DNA of 64,000 nucleotides, from assembly GCA_015657535.1 (NCBI GenBank), contig JADHZB010000522.1:453-64452 (forward strand). Reading direction: 5' to 3'. The notes below the pieces were generated by a model, which was not told the origin of the DNA, did not search any database, and saw only the letters and a list, made by a program, of their open reading frames with translations. This DNA is from Nephromyces sp. MM_2019. Taxonomy: Eukaryota; Apicomplexa; Aconoidasida; Nephromycida. A program made the translations under genes and the position numbers. Below, piece after piece: positions 21,800 through 35,100 of this stretch (position 1 is the stretch's first letter; each line of letters opens with the position of its first letter).

Positions 21800-24700
21800 T
21801 TATGATACTTTCTGAGTGTTTTTTTTAATTGCCCTTTTTCGTATACCTTTTTGGAAATAGTTCAAATATATTGCACACAGTATGGGTGATAAAGAAAGTA
21901 TAAATATTTGTAGTTTATGAAACCAATATGGACAATTAGTTGATCCCGTCAATGATGGGGAAGAGGTAGTCATTGCCCTCAGGGAAGCCTTTGCATAGCT
22001 ATACAAAACGAAAAGGTGTTTTACATGAAGATATATTCTTTTTAAAAATAGAATGAATATAAAAAAAATGTGTAATTATTTAACAAATTTGAATAGTATC
22101 TGTTTTGTGTAGTGTGTGTACTTATTGTGTCAGTAAACGCTTAGAATAAAAATTTACAACAATGTCTAATTCAATACTTGGTGAAATATACATAATTAAT
22201 AAAATTTTTTATAATTCTTAAACTTACACTGAAAACTATCACTAAATCTAATATAGTTCAAAAAAATTGATTAGTTTGCTGTATTTATTCTCAAGTGAAG
22301 CTAGTGTATCAATTTATAAGTTACAAGAGTTAAGTGACATAGTGTTGTGTAAATTTCATACGTTTGAGTTGAAGGTGTGCCAATTGAGGATCTTCTAATT
22401 TTTGATAATTTCGTTGTAATGAAAAGTGGTATTTGACATTGAATAGTTATATTCTTTTCGAAAGCTTCAGCCTGTGTTAAGTATGTTAAATTAGAAAAAG
22501 AGTTTAGAGATCTGATATAGCTCTAAATTTTCTCAAATCAAAAGTAAGCTCAATAAATATACTAACCAAAAGCATGACACGCAAACACAAATAGGAAGCT
22601 TTGTGTATATTAAAAAGGGTTTTATGCATGTATATATAAAAAGGTTAGTGAGAGCCAACATATAAAAGGGTAGATCTGTAGAAAATCAACAAATTGCGCA
22701 CGTATAGGTTTTTAGCAAGCACCAATATGTATGTAATTAAAAAGAGCGCTTATGAAAGACTTAGAGGGTTTTTATTCTTAAATAGATATAAAGCGAAAGT
22801 TGTACACAATAGATATATATTTGACCTGCAAAGATCTACAGAATATTTCAACTCCTCCTTTGACAGCAGCGTAGACAGTGTTTAAAGGGTTAGAGGGTAA
22901 ATTAGAAGCACCACTGCCTATACATACAATCATTCCACGTCTATTATTTACCATTTCTGTGATTAGATATAAAAAATGCTATTATTAATTAAACTTATGT
23001 AGGAAAAGGTGAATAAAAATGGCATATCATAGAATCCCAATTCAATATGTGTATAAGTAGCCCAAGTAAAAATTTAAATATATGTTTAAAATAGCCCAAA
23101 TATAATTGCCATGCTAAATAGATCTGTCATAATAATAACGATTGCAAAACTAATTTAAAACAACACAGTAAATCAAGTGTAACCACGACAATAACAGATA
23201 AACTCCTAATAGGTCAATGGACATAAAAAAACATAAAGTGCATCATAGCACCATTTTAATATCCCTTAAGTACTCTTAAGCATGTATATATTAAAGGGTT
23301 GCAAGAGTTAAGGCTTTAAGCTAACTTTTATAGGCCCAGGATGTGACGTATAAGACTGATTTGAGATTAACATTTATTAGAGAAGAAATCAGTTCCTCAG
23401 AGCATTCTTCAAAGAACTATAAAAGTGTCAAATATACACGAAATAAGATTTTGGTATTAGTTAGCTGTGTTATTGTTTACCATAGGGTGAGGATAACCGA
23501 TCCCAACATTGTTTATAACTATGCCAATATTTAAGTCACCTACTTGAGACTCCATTGTTTGTGTGATATTTTCATCTTTATCAAAGTCTATTTTCACACA
23601 TTTGATGTCCCTCTTTAGCCCATCAGCTTTATAAGCTGAGCAGAACTGATAAAATTGAAAATATAAAAACAGTGTTATTGATTAATTGTAAAGGGTTTAG
23701 TTGCGCAAAGGATAACTATATCATAGTTGGGTCATATACTAATAGGGAATATTTATGTAAAATGTATTTAGGTTACACTTTATATAAATGCACCAATAAG
23801 ATGAGTGATGGTCTAGCACAAGGGTATAAATCATAAGCATTGTATATATATACACATAAATATATATATATAATAATAATCTAATTAGATTCTTATATAT
23901 ATTCCGAAATCCATAATATAAAGGGGTAAAACAAATGGCACATCACAAATATAATTCAAAGTCATCAAGCTAATCACCAAGAAATATCTAGACACGAACA
24001 ACTCCCTGTACCTCATTAGCTGTGTTCTTTAACTTCTCATCTGAGCGTCCTACAAGTATGAGGTTATAATGTTGATAACCAAGTTGTAGGGCAATTGCTT
24101 TGCCTATGCCATCAGTGGCTCCAGTTATTAGGGCATAGTCACCCAATTTCTTCCACACAGTTGTATTGTTCCAAGTAAAAATCTAGAATTACATATTTGT
24201 TAATAAAATTACAGGGGTCGATGTTTATTACGTAAAATTAGATATCAATGGGAGTTATAATTTTGGGTAAGTTTAGACTAGTGATAATGGAGTAAGTAGC
24301 CCTAGCTAAAATTTTTCCAAATTTTAATTAAGTTATTAAGACCGATTGTCCACGTAATATGCAAAATCTATATAAACATGTGTAAAGTAAACAAAACAGA
24401 AGGCATAAGCCGAAAAAAGTAAATTAGCCAAAATATTTAATGCAGACAAATTCAGACCTATTTAAAGCTCACTTACAAAGCGTATTTATATTAGATTTTA
24501 TAGGTATGTAGTAGATGTACCGTATAATAGTCAGAATTAAAGCATCAGAATGTAGAGCAATAAGAACATGTCAAACAAATGACATACGCAAAAGACATTC
24601 ACACATAAACAAGATATCTATCTACACACACTAAATCCACATACGCATTATGTATACACACAGCATATATATACACAAATAGCATATACATAAACACAAT

Positions 24701-24954
24701 TGTATCTATGATACGCACAAAGCCTATCCAGCCATATCCATACTCATATAGCATAGCTTTTAACAAGCAAAATGTTCAAAAACACACACAGAATAATTCA
24801 ACATACACAAGCAAAAGTATCCAAACTCAAAAGACATATTGCCAAAAAACTCAATAGCACGCATTACCTTTGAAAATATATATTGAGAGCATTGTGTGGC
24901 AAAGTAGAGGAGTGCCCCAAAGCCAAGAAAATATATAATTTTATCAAAATTCAT
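21800..24954 (-). CDS. very-long-chain 3-oxoacyl-CoA reductase (KAR / HSD17B12-like SDR)
   Basis: Seven exons: 24954-24868, 24182-24012, 23645-23481, 23416-23326, 22956-22826, 22471-22362, 21998-21800; 317 residues, close to the 312 of human HSD17B12. An N-terminal membrane segment (IIYFLGFGALLYFATQ) precedes the Rossmann motif TGATDGIGK at 49-57. NNVG, catalytic S186, Y200 and K204 follow, with one extra residue between Ser and Tyr compared with HSD17B12. The segment I-T-I-Q-C-Q-I-P-L-F-I-T-T-K-L is diagnostic of the KAR branch. A second hydrophobic segment and a Lys-rich tail (R-K-R-A-I-K-K) close the protein. It should reduce 3-ketoacyl-CoA during fatty-acid elongation in the ER membrane. 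The exon-5 donor is GTCAAA, which is atypical. Intron 1 is about 0.7 kb and CA/TG-rich. Confidence 0.93.
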
Positions 24955-27014
24955 GATTCTAAAATGTTAAAAAAATTGTCAAATTATAAACCTATTAGAT
25001 ATTTAATGATAACTAGAATGTTAGTAATTATCCAATTCAGATGAATAGACAATTTTAATTGTTATATATGTTGTATTGTTTGGAAGATCTTATGAATGGA
25101 ATATGTAAGAATTATATGTAAAACTGCTTAAAATACTTATGGTAAATATATTTGTGGGTATGTTTAGAAGCTGTGCAAGTGTTTGATGAGCTTGTGTGTT
25201 TTATCTGTGTGCGTTACGTGTGTGTATGCAAAGATGCCTGAGTAGTGTCTATGAAGCGTTTGTGGTGAATGTTTGTGTAATGCCTGAGTTTAACTTCATA
25301 AGTATATGATTACACTCAGTGTATGAGCTATCTCCGAAAGGCGTACTTGAACACTGTGTGTAGATCTCTTGATAGGCATGTGTATACATATCAAGCTATT
25401 AAGCTTAATACTTGTGTCGTTTAATTAAAAAAATTATAAATCATGCTAGGGGATGTGAAAGATTCTTCCAGATGCATGAAGCTTTAATTTTCCTAGTTAA
25501 CTTAGAGTAAAGTCGTTTTATCACTAAGAACTTGCAAGCTATAGCGAAATTTAAAACACTTGTATATAACAACAAATGATAATTTACAAATTTGAACAAA
25601 TTCTTTTCTTATGCTAATTAGGCACATTTCAAAATAGTTTAATGTAATAATACAGCTTAATTAAAATTTCTTTTTTTTCGAAAAATGAAATATTACTTAA
25701 GTATATATCTAACAATGTATAGTGAAATACAATGCACAGAGTATTTAGTTGGAGAAATACGGGCTAAGCACATAGAGAATTTAATTTTAAAGTCAACACC
25801 TATATATGTTGTATTAAAACAAAATTATAATTGGATTTATTTCTCATTCATGTTGAGTCATTACGTCTCTCTAATTGATTTAAATATAAAAAAAAAGCAG
25901 CTCTAATTTTACAAATTTCTCTAAATTTTTACAACAGCCTACTCTTGAAAACGGCAATTACAGCTTGCTTTAAATATAGTTCTATTAAAACTGTGACACC
26001 CAAAAATAAGTATTAGGTCATGAATGTAACTTAGCCACACTGTGATGCCTTTGATTACGATTAGGGGCAAACATTATTGACTAGCATTCACTTGATACTT
26101 AATTATCGACATGTGAAGATGTATGTGCAGTTATTTATTGATAGGAGATGCATAAGTTATTTAGATTTAGTAGAGAGCAAGTTTGTCACAAAAGTTGCAC
26201 TGAGATTTATGGTGCGATTAAAATTAATAAGGTGGAAGACTTTAATAAACCCATTTTAGATATTTGATGTCTTGATGCATACCGCAAATCTTAGGTGGGA
26301 TTGTGGGGGGAAGTGATGCTTTTGTTTTGCAACTCAAATTAAAATTTAATGACAAGGGAAGTCTTGTGGGAAAGCTGAGTTTTTCTTAATAATTCAAAGA
26401 AAATTTATAAATTTTTAAGTTAAAACTTATAAAAAGATTCCTTCTTTTGTCGATCCTCTTACGTAAAATTGTATTATTTTATCTCATGCCCTTTTAAAAA
26501 ATTATCAAGAATTCTTGGTTTTTAGCTCAAGATCTTATTATGAGCCCAGTTCGTTCAGTGCTTAGTCCGAGAGGCTAGTTTGGCCGAGCCTATGCAAGTC
26601 ACTGCAAGGCTAAGAATGGTATAATTTACCACATAGCTATCATGAATGGCTTATAGTGAGCATGTTATTATGAGTATGCACAATGTCTCAGTTGCTACCA
26701 CAGCTGGCATGTGGCAATGCCAAGCACATACTAATCCAGATCTCCTGTATTTTTCGAAGGAAGAAAACATACAGATTCTGATCGTAAGAAATTAGCAATA
26801 CCTATTAAGTATGACAAATTTTGAAAACGCAAAAATCCATGTTTGCTTGATTTTCCCTTACACATTATTACCTTGAAACTACTACACATTGGTTTCAACT
26901 TCATGAGGCTAGAGCATAAAAGACACACCATCATAAGACAAAACAAACAAAACTTCATGTTTGTTTGAAACTTCAAGCGCTTGATTCATTTGCAGATATA
27001 CACACATATCAAGC
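24955..27014. other. intergenic between divergent genes
   Basis: About 2 kb. The part at 25160-25320 is TG-rich on the plus strand. Around 26550-26725 is a GC-richer island with two hairpins, listed separately. Short open frames at 25685-25906 and 26077-26259 show no splice partners or family signal and are not called. Confidence 0.55.
26550..26725. other. GC-richer island with hairpins, possible ncRNA or promoter element
   Basis: In a region of mostly A and T this patch has clusters such as GTCCGAGAGGCTAG and TTTGGCCGAGCC. It holds the stems AGGCT/AGCCT (26572-26576 with 26587-26591) and TGGCAT/ATGCCA (26705-26710 with 26717-26722, 6-nt loop). It ends about 290 bp before the ATG of the GH47 gene. 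No RNA family was recognised. Confidence 0.3.
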
Positions 27015-30000
27015 ATGGGTGAACGCTATGAAATTCATGCAAAACATAAAAGAAAATCTCCCTTTCTAGGAGCTCTTATTTCCCTTTATTATTTTATTGT
27101 GAGTGCTTACAGTAATGCTACATCATATATCTGGACACACAAGCTACTTCCTGTTATACCGCAATATGGCCTCGAACACTCTCAATTACTTAAGATGAGG
27201 CCAAACCAAGCTCTTTATGACACCTTTATAACACTTTTACCAGATTTTCCACCACCATGTAGGGCAGCCAATTTTCTACACAATGACATCCCCCACTTCT
27301 TATTCCCCAAGAATGGCCCCCCAGGATACCCTCTTCTAATAATTCTCAAACCTACCCTCCCAATGAAGACTGGACCAAACACTTACAACACTACCGCTCA
27401 TTTGAGTGGAATGGACTATATGGGAGATGATTTTGCCTATATGCTGGTGAATAATTACTGTGATAAGCTGGTGCTATGTTTGAGCCGTGCGATGCTTGTA
27501 CCTGTTTATATTAGATGTATTTGATTGGTGATGCTCCTCCTTAATACTGGATGTGTTTGATACTATATGTTTATTGTGCGTAAAGTTCGCATATTTTTAG
27601 CTCATGGACGTCTTATTTATCACTTTCAAAATTGCTTTAACTTTAGGGAATTTTCACAATGTTCTGTTAACTATTTGCTACTTAATTTAGACACGCTTTT
27701 TGATTAACGAATCTTGGACTACCTATAAAACTTATGCATTCGGTAGCGATGACCTGCTACCACTTTCAAAGCAGCCAGAAGAAATATATGGTTTAGGAAC
27801 AACTCTGGTGGACTCACTTGGTACATCCAGATTAAAATAATATTAATTAGTACTTCAAAATATATCTGAAAAGCAATTAAGGATTTTTGTTTCATTTTTC
27901 TTTCAATCTCTATTTTCAGACACCCTTTGGCTTGCCGGATTTTACGATGAATTCTATGATGCTAGTGAATGGGTTGATAACATTCTTGGTAATTTTAATA
28001 AATGTACAGGCCCCAGATCATTCTTCGAAATAACCATCCGGTACTCCATTTGATTATAATAAAATTTTACATTAATTAATTTTCAGTTTTATCCTTATAG
28101 GGTATTCGGGGGGTTAATATCTGCTTATTGTTTATCTGGGTGGCCATCTCTACTCAAAGCTGCACATGAGATGGGAAGAAGATATAAAAAGCCATTATTG
28201 AATCGATTTTATCACCAAAACATCAATCTTTGTGAAGAAAAAAGTCAAGGGAAAATAAAGACTATAGCCGAATTTGGAACAAACAGCTTGGAATTTAGAA
28301 CTCTCTATTTTCTAACTGGTGATGAAAGGTTAATTTTTACTATCAAAAGTGTCCAGGCTTGCATGCTAAACTTTCACTGAGCCTGTTACACACCTCATTC
28401 ACTTTTTTACTGAAACTGATAGCCAGTTTTAGTTAGGTTTTATATAAAGCTCTATCAAAATTCAATTAGTCATTAATAAATCACATTTTGAAATTTTTAT
28501 AAAACTGATTTTTTATTTACTTATCTTATGTCTCCCTTAACTACACCATTTTTACAGCTATCTCAAAATATCTGATTTACATTATGAGAGAATGATGGAA
28601 CTCACCTCTCATTTTAACCACACCAATACTTATGTACCTTTAGATAATATAGAAAACGGAGTGTTAACTATTGGTGCATCTACGGACTCGTATATTGAGT
28701 ACTTAATTAAGAACTACCTACATACAGACAAGGTGTGAAAGTTAATTTACTGTTAAACTTACATTTCCATTGTTTTTAAACTATCATATACCCTACAGAC
28801 TGAACCATATTTTTATTCACTTTGGCATGGAGCTATGGATGAGATCAACTCACTATTATTGAGGCGATCTTATGGACCAAACGGCTTCTACTTTTTAGAT
28901 GATTTAGTTTTGCTCCCAGTCATAGAAGATCTATTCCCTGATAAACAAAATTTATTTAAATTCTTGGAAGAGAATCTTGAAGAGGTATTGCTAGATTTTA
29001 TTCAGAACCTAAGTGACTTTCCAGCAGAATATTTTTCAAGGTAGACACTATACTGCCTTTCAATCATGTATAAAACTATATTTTACATATTTAAAGCCTG
29101 AACCCACGATTTGGCATCAATCGGAAGTCACAAGTAGAGTACTTTTCAGAGTTAAAAGAATTTCTCAAAGCCATTCAATATAAACAAAAATTAATTTGCG
29201 TTTCCGAGAAAGATCACAAAGTCAAAGCTTTGATACCAGCACTCCAGAAATTCCGATTCACTGATGTATGTCCTGTTCAAAGCTTAATCGAAACAAGTTG
29301 TAGCAGCCTTTTAGATTTTGATAATTTCAGCGAAAAAGCTATTTTTTACTACAAGAGGATAAAAAGTAAACACGATTTTTGGGATTTTGTTCATTTTATT
29401 TCTTCTTACCTAATTTATAAAGACCACATAAGCTCAATCAAGCTATCTCCAACTTTTATTGGTACGACTAAGAACCCTCATTCGAATGGCACCATTGAAG
29501 TAGAGCCAGATCCACCAGACGAATCAGCTTTTCTTAAAAAATATTGCCGTTGCACTTGTGATGACAAGACACCACTAGTTCAATGTCTTGGTTTGAAAAC
29601 AAAATACAAGAACAAGATGCAGCACCTTGCTTGCTTCGTTGGAGGTATGCTCTTATTAGGATCATACATGGGTGATATTCCCAAACAAGACGCAAGATGG
29701 CTTGATCAAGCGGGTCAAATCATTAAGACTTGCTCCGCATCATATATCGACTCACCTTATTGTTAGATTTGTTCATTTTGCTGTTATTTCTGAAATTATC
29801 TCAAGCTTTTACATCTTTTTCAGCGCTTGGACCCGAGATTTTTTCTTTGAATATGGACCCTAACAAGTCTTTAGATTTCGATTTCAACAATTCTATTAAC
29901 CAATACCATCTCCGGTAAACATGCAAAAGATAACTCCAAACTTATAAATTATCTAAATCTTTAACACCTACAGACCTGAGCTTATTGAATCCTTTTACTA

Positions 30001-30515
30001 TCTTGATTACTTCACAAACAACTCTGGTATTAAAAAAACCTCTTATTCCATACTCCAGAGTATAATCCAAAATTGTAATTCTGGAGGCTGCTACTCTTCA
30101 ATTGAGAGCTCTAAAGAAGTAAGCATCTATTTGTAAAATTCTATGATCTGAATTTGAATTTTTAAACTTTGTCTTGCTTTACATATACAAATTAGAACAA
30201 CTACGAACTTAAACTTATGGATAAGATGGAGTCTTTTTGGATCGCTGAAACACTGAAATACTTTCTACTACTATTTTCACCACATAGGCTAATAAATTTA
30301 AACGAGTAAGAAAATTTTAAAAAGTAATTCATTTGGTTATATCACATTAACTTTTTTTGAAATTGAATTTTATGATAAATGATTTCATCAGTTGGATATT
30401 AAACACTGAAGCACACCCTTTCCCTATACTAAAGGGAGGCATCCCTCAAGGCGCCAATACATTTATCGATGCTTCTCAGAAAATCTGGGAACCAATTACA
30501 TTTTATCCTTTATAA
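27015..30515 (+). CDS. glycoside hydrolase family 47 alpha-1,2-mannosidase (ER mannosidase I / EDEM-like)
   Basis: Eleven exons: 27015-27446, 27691-27820, 27920-28040, 28101-28328, 28558-28732, 28799-29040, 29097-29761, 29824-29914, 29974-30118, 30196-30305, 30392-30515; 820 residues. A type-II signal anchor lies at about 16-32. From residue 145 the GH47 barrel is clear: TYKTYAFGSDDLLPLSKQP, D-T-L-W-L-A-G, catalytic-type E224 in S-F-F-E-I-T-I-R, T-I-A-E-F-G-T near 300, T-I-G-A-S-T-D-S-Y-I-E-Y-L, QHLACFVGGMLLLG, Y-H-L-R-P-E-L-I-E-S-F-Y-Y-L and the C-terminal N-T-E-A-H-P (784-789), whose Thr binds the calcium. The enzyme class trims alpha-1,2-mannose from N-glycans in the ER or marks misfolded glycoproteins for degradation. 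Residues 35-144 match nothing I know, and the exon 1-2 junction (GTGAAT donor at 27447) is the least certain. Confidence 0.92.
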
Positions 30516-32133
30516 GAAAAAATTGAGCAAATTTTTAATTTTTCACAATTTCTTAATTCTCAAAATTAAAAATGCTGTAATAACAGACGATTCATGAGGC
30601 AAATTATAAAGCTCAACTAATCACCCGCTCATCTATCCATATTAAGAAAATGTTTAAGAAATGCTAAGCCATTGTTTAATACAATCCATAAATATTCATC
30701 ACGTTGGCTTGAGTTAGCATAATTATAACATTTGATTTTAAATTAAAACTTTAAATACCCTTAAATATTGAATATCATTTTAAGCAGCGATTTTTTCCAA
30801 TATCTTTGCTTCTTTATTTTCCAAAATTTTCTCAAAGCAGTTGAAATTGATTTATAAATAAATGAAGTTAATACCATTATCTTAACACTGTAATCTCAAG
30901 AATGCACTTAAAGCAATTGAATTCTTTCTTTTTTTATGATTCAAGTATCATTGATGAAGTTTATTTATATGAAGGGGATATAAATCGAGTTGACACTTCA
31001 AGATCACTGAGAAATCAAGTAAAACTCTTTACATCTCTAGTATGTTTATACAATGCCCAGAGATAAGATTATCAAATGGATCCAATATTTTTTTTTGATT
31101 CACAGAAAATTAAACTTCTTTGAGCTTCAAAAGTTTTATATACATATAAAGCTTAGATATCCATGCTGCTTATTTAATCCAAGCGAATCTCACATTTCGG
31201 CCTATGAAAGCTCGCTACTCTAGTCGTTTAGTGACTAACAACCCTTGTGGAATAGTAAGTATTATAATAGACTTCAATCCAATTATTTAAACAGCCTGCT
31301 ACATCAAATGGCAAGTAATTAATGTAGGTTATATAATTTGTATTGCCATGATTGTTGCAATTCAAATTTCTTCAGATCACCAATCAAATTGATTCAGTAC
31401 TTCAAATTCAACAATACAGCAAATACTAATATAAAAAGCTAATAAGCTTAGTTACCAAAGCTTTGATTCCTAACGGGATCTTGCATGTTTAACCTATCTA
31501 GATAGAAATGAACACTGTATTCAGAACACCATTTAGTGAATTAATAAATAAAATTTGCTATACCGAATTATTGTAAAACTTGGAATTTAATCAACAGGCT
31601 ATATTAGAATATAGCCTCGCAATTATAGATAAAAAACTAGAAATCCTTCTAACATATTAATGCTCAAGCAGTAAAAATTCAAAAACTACAAAAGACTTAG
31701 CCAACTTTTGTTAAAGAAGTTTCGGTTAAAGCAGTCGAAATTTACAAAAATAAATAAGGGTAAATTTTAGGATTACAAGGCTAATAATACTTGTATTACC
31801 CTAAAGTGAAAATTTGTTGAAACTTTTTTTCAAATTTTATTTGCAGAAAAAAAGACTTTATCTTGAGCAAGTACATTCCAAGTACAGACTTGTGAAACGA
31901 AAGCACATGTTGTGTATATTCACTAGTTTAAGTTATTTTCTGAAATTAAATCAGTATTTTTAATAAAATTTACTAATTAATATTTGAAAGTTTTTCAAAA
32001 AGCCCCCCATACCATAATCATATTTAAGAGATATCAAAAATTTCCCATAAAGTGGCATTTTCTAATTTTACAGAAAAATACTTCTTGTTAACTTGAAGCT
32101 ACAATATCCTAGGTATAAAATTCAAGATTGTAA
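30516..32133. other. intergenic, with one exon-like stretch at 30902-31430
   Basis: AT-rich, about 1.6 kb. At 30902-31018 an ATG-led open frame with a coding look (MHLKQLNSFFFYDSSIIDEV onward) ends at a GTAAAA donor. A second one at about 31165-31254 (IHAAYLIQANLTFRPMKARY onward) ends at GTAAGT, followed by a possible short tail ending near 31433. The first and second do not join in frame with any acceptor I could find, so no gene is called. Confidence 0.35.
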
Positions 32134-35100
32134 ATGGACTTTTTTGAAAACGTTTCTGCGTGGTATGATCTACATATATGAGATTTTCTCATTATAACGT
32201 TTAACTTTACTTCTAACAGCGGTGATCGCTCATTCGTGCGGCATCTAAATAATATGAATGCTCACTTGACTAATTTCCCAAGTCAATTGATGAGTGAAGA
32301 CAATGACCATTTAACTGAAATTTCAGGTTCAGATAAAGACTCTATTGTTGAGTATCAGAATGGATTGTGTTACTCAAGTTATAAAAATTACAACACACCC
32401 CCAGGTATAAATTGATAAAACCTGAAGTGGATGTAAGATGAAATTTTTTAATTCGTCTAAACGGATTTAAGATAGGCTATATTTGTTATTTTTATAGGAA
32501 TAAAAGTATCACCAAATGTTAAGAAGATAAATTCATCTGAACAAGCCAAGAATTTGACCGAGCAAAAAAAATTTGAGGTTCTAAATCACTCGAAAGAATG
32601 CAGCAGTACACGATAAGATATTATACAGAAACTTTTATTCATATTTATTAGGTCCCACCAGGCAAATTAGAGCCTGGTAAAAAAAAAGGTAATATATAAC
32701 AAGTTCGTGCTAGAATTTTAAAATTTGAATGTGTGTTGTTTAAAATTCATTTGCGCTAATTACTTAGACTATACTTGACCTATGATTACTTAATAGCAAG
32801 CGCTACAATATTGCTTTTTAACTTGACCTTCGAATTAGAAACCATTTTTGCTTTAGATTTGAAACTGAACCCGGCACATAAGGAAGGTAGTGTCTACTCA
32901 GGATGGTAACCGAAAAAAATACCAAATTATTTAAAAATACGTAATTTAAAAACTTTTTAAACAGGAATTTAGTGTCATGTTTAGAAGGAAATGAAGGGTC
33001 AAACTTAGTCCAATCAAGAGGTGAAAGTATTTTTATCGAAAAGAAAGATAGTGCCACTAATGTTCCTAATTCATTTGATTTTCTTTGGGAAAATCAAAAA
33101 GCTCAGCATAATAAATCGGGGATTCCATTAGATAATTTTGTGGTCGATATGAAATTTGAATCCAATGAGGCTACTCAAATCTCCCAAAATATTGAGAGTG
33201 ATCCAAAAATATTGGTTAAATTTAATAGCAATTCTAGCATAGGTTTGTTTATCGATTCATTAATATGTTTTATAAAACTAATATTGAATTAAAAAGCTTT
33301 TAGTAATTTATTGGTTTGCTTTTTCAATGATAATCTAATTATAAGAATAGATATTTACTTCAATTATTATTTAAGGTTTTCTTAAACTGCATACTTGGCT
33401 AGATTTGTTTGAGAAAACCAGAAATGATAGGGCACTTAAGTGTTGCTTGGATGAGGAACTCCCAAAGATAGTTTCACACGAAGCTTCTTCATCCAGTATG
33501 AGTCAATCAACTAGTTATCTTGATAATATAGCAATTGTTTATTCATAGGTGAAATTGATACAAGTAGAAAACAGCAGTTTATACAGCTTAATACTTTGCA
33601 GCAAGAATTTAATGAAATAATACAAACCCTAGATTACAAAGCTACTGACGAAAGGAATTTTGCACTAGAATCTGATCAATCATACTCAGAAAGTAGAAAC
33701 TGGTTAAGAACAATTCTAATTAATATAAATGTTTTCACTTTTACGATTCGTATGAAATAAAATATCACTAAGAGTTAGCTTTAACTAGCTCAATTATTTT
33801 TGTCATCATCTTAGTCATAGAAAGATAGAAAAAGAACTTTTAGCTAAATCAAATGAAATAGAAATCCAGGGAAGTCCCTATAAATTCAGAAAGTGCATAA
33901 ATCAAATAGGAATCCCTCAAGAAACTTTTGGGATAGATAACTTAAAAGAAGCAAAAGGATTAGACACTTTTGGGAATTCAAATGAAATAGATTCCTCAGA
34001 TATATTGAGTCAAGGGAAAACTTCAGATAAATTTATTTCGAAAGCCACTTTTGAATGTTTTTGTAATCAAGAAATTGAATTAAACAACTGCAAAGGTAGG
34101 CTTGCAAAGGAATAGTTTTAAATTTTCATAATATGAAAAGATTCAATTTTATGAAAAGATTCAATTTTATGAAAAGTTGGTTCTGGAAAATTTATTAATT
34201 ATAAATCAGAATCCAAAATCAAATCAAGCTCTACAACATTGGAGCATGGACAACTAATTCCAGATCAGATTGATACAATAAATAAAAGAAATAGCCACAA
34301 CCTATTCAATGAGGAAAAGGAAATGACAAAGCTGAATGAATTCGCTTACTTTGACAAAGAATATCATTTAGATCAAGATTTCATAGCTATTATTTCAAGC
34401 TTTAATTACTCAACAGGTTTAGAATTTGTAACTTAAAAAATGAGCTGGGCATTTTGAACTCTCATTAATTGTACTTTAACGCCATAATGCATGCTCCCTT
34501 CAAATTCAGACGGTTCAGAAATAAACATAAGCTTCTTTAGCACCTATTTATCAAAAGGGTAAATTTATTTAATCAAATTATTTAATTACTTTTTATTAGT
34601 TATTCTCATTGACATTCACAGGATCACAGGATTGCTTGGATCTGCTATTATACTTTTTATTTTAAGCATATGTTTAGCTTTATTTACTCTAGGATACATA
34701 AATATGAAAACTCAGGATAATAACTTGTTACTTATATTCGGAATATGCTGCTTATATTCGAGTATAACTATGGTTACAATTTGGTGTATGAACAACTCCT
34801 CGGAAAAAATCTATAGCTTAAGGAATCATTACAATTATCAACTGCAACAATACTTAATACAGAAGGTATTAATCTCCTTTCAGATCACAAAGCCCACTTT
34901 TATTCTTAATTAAATTATTTGTATAGCTACTGCCGAAAGAAAATTTTACTGATAGAGATTCTTTTGAAAAGAACCAAGCTTTCACAAAAATTAATCCAAC
35001 AATACTAGATTGCTTCACCCAAATTATAATAAGTAAAATGAGTATAAACTTCTATTTATCTATTTAACCAGAATGACCAGCATCTGAAACACTGATAACA

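Noticed and set aside
22694..23534. Two plus-strand open frames (22694-22885, 23343-23534)
   Set aside because: They overlie exons of the minus-strand ketoacyl-CoA reductase, whose homology is unambiguous.
25685..26259. Two plus-strand open frames
   Set aside because: AT-driven composition, no start context, no splice sites and no homology.
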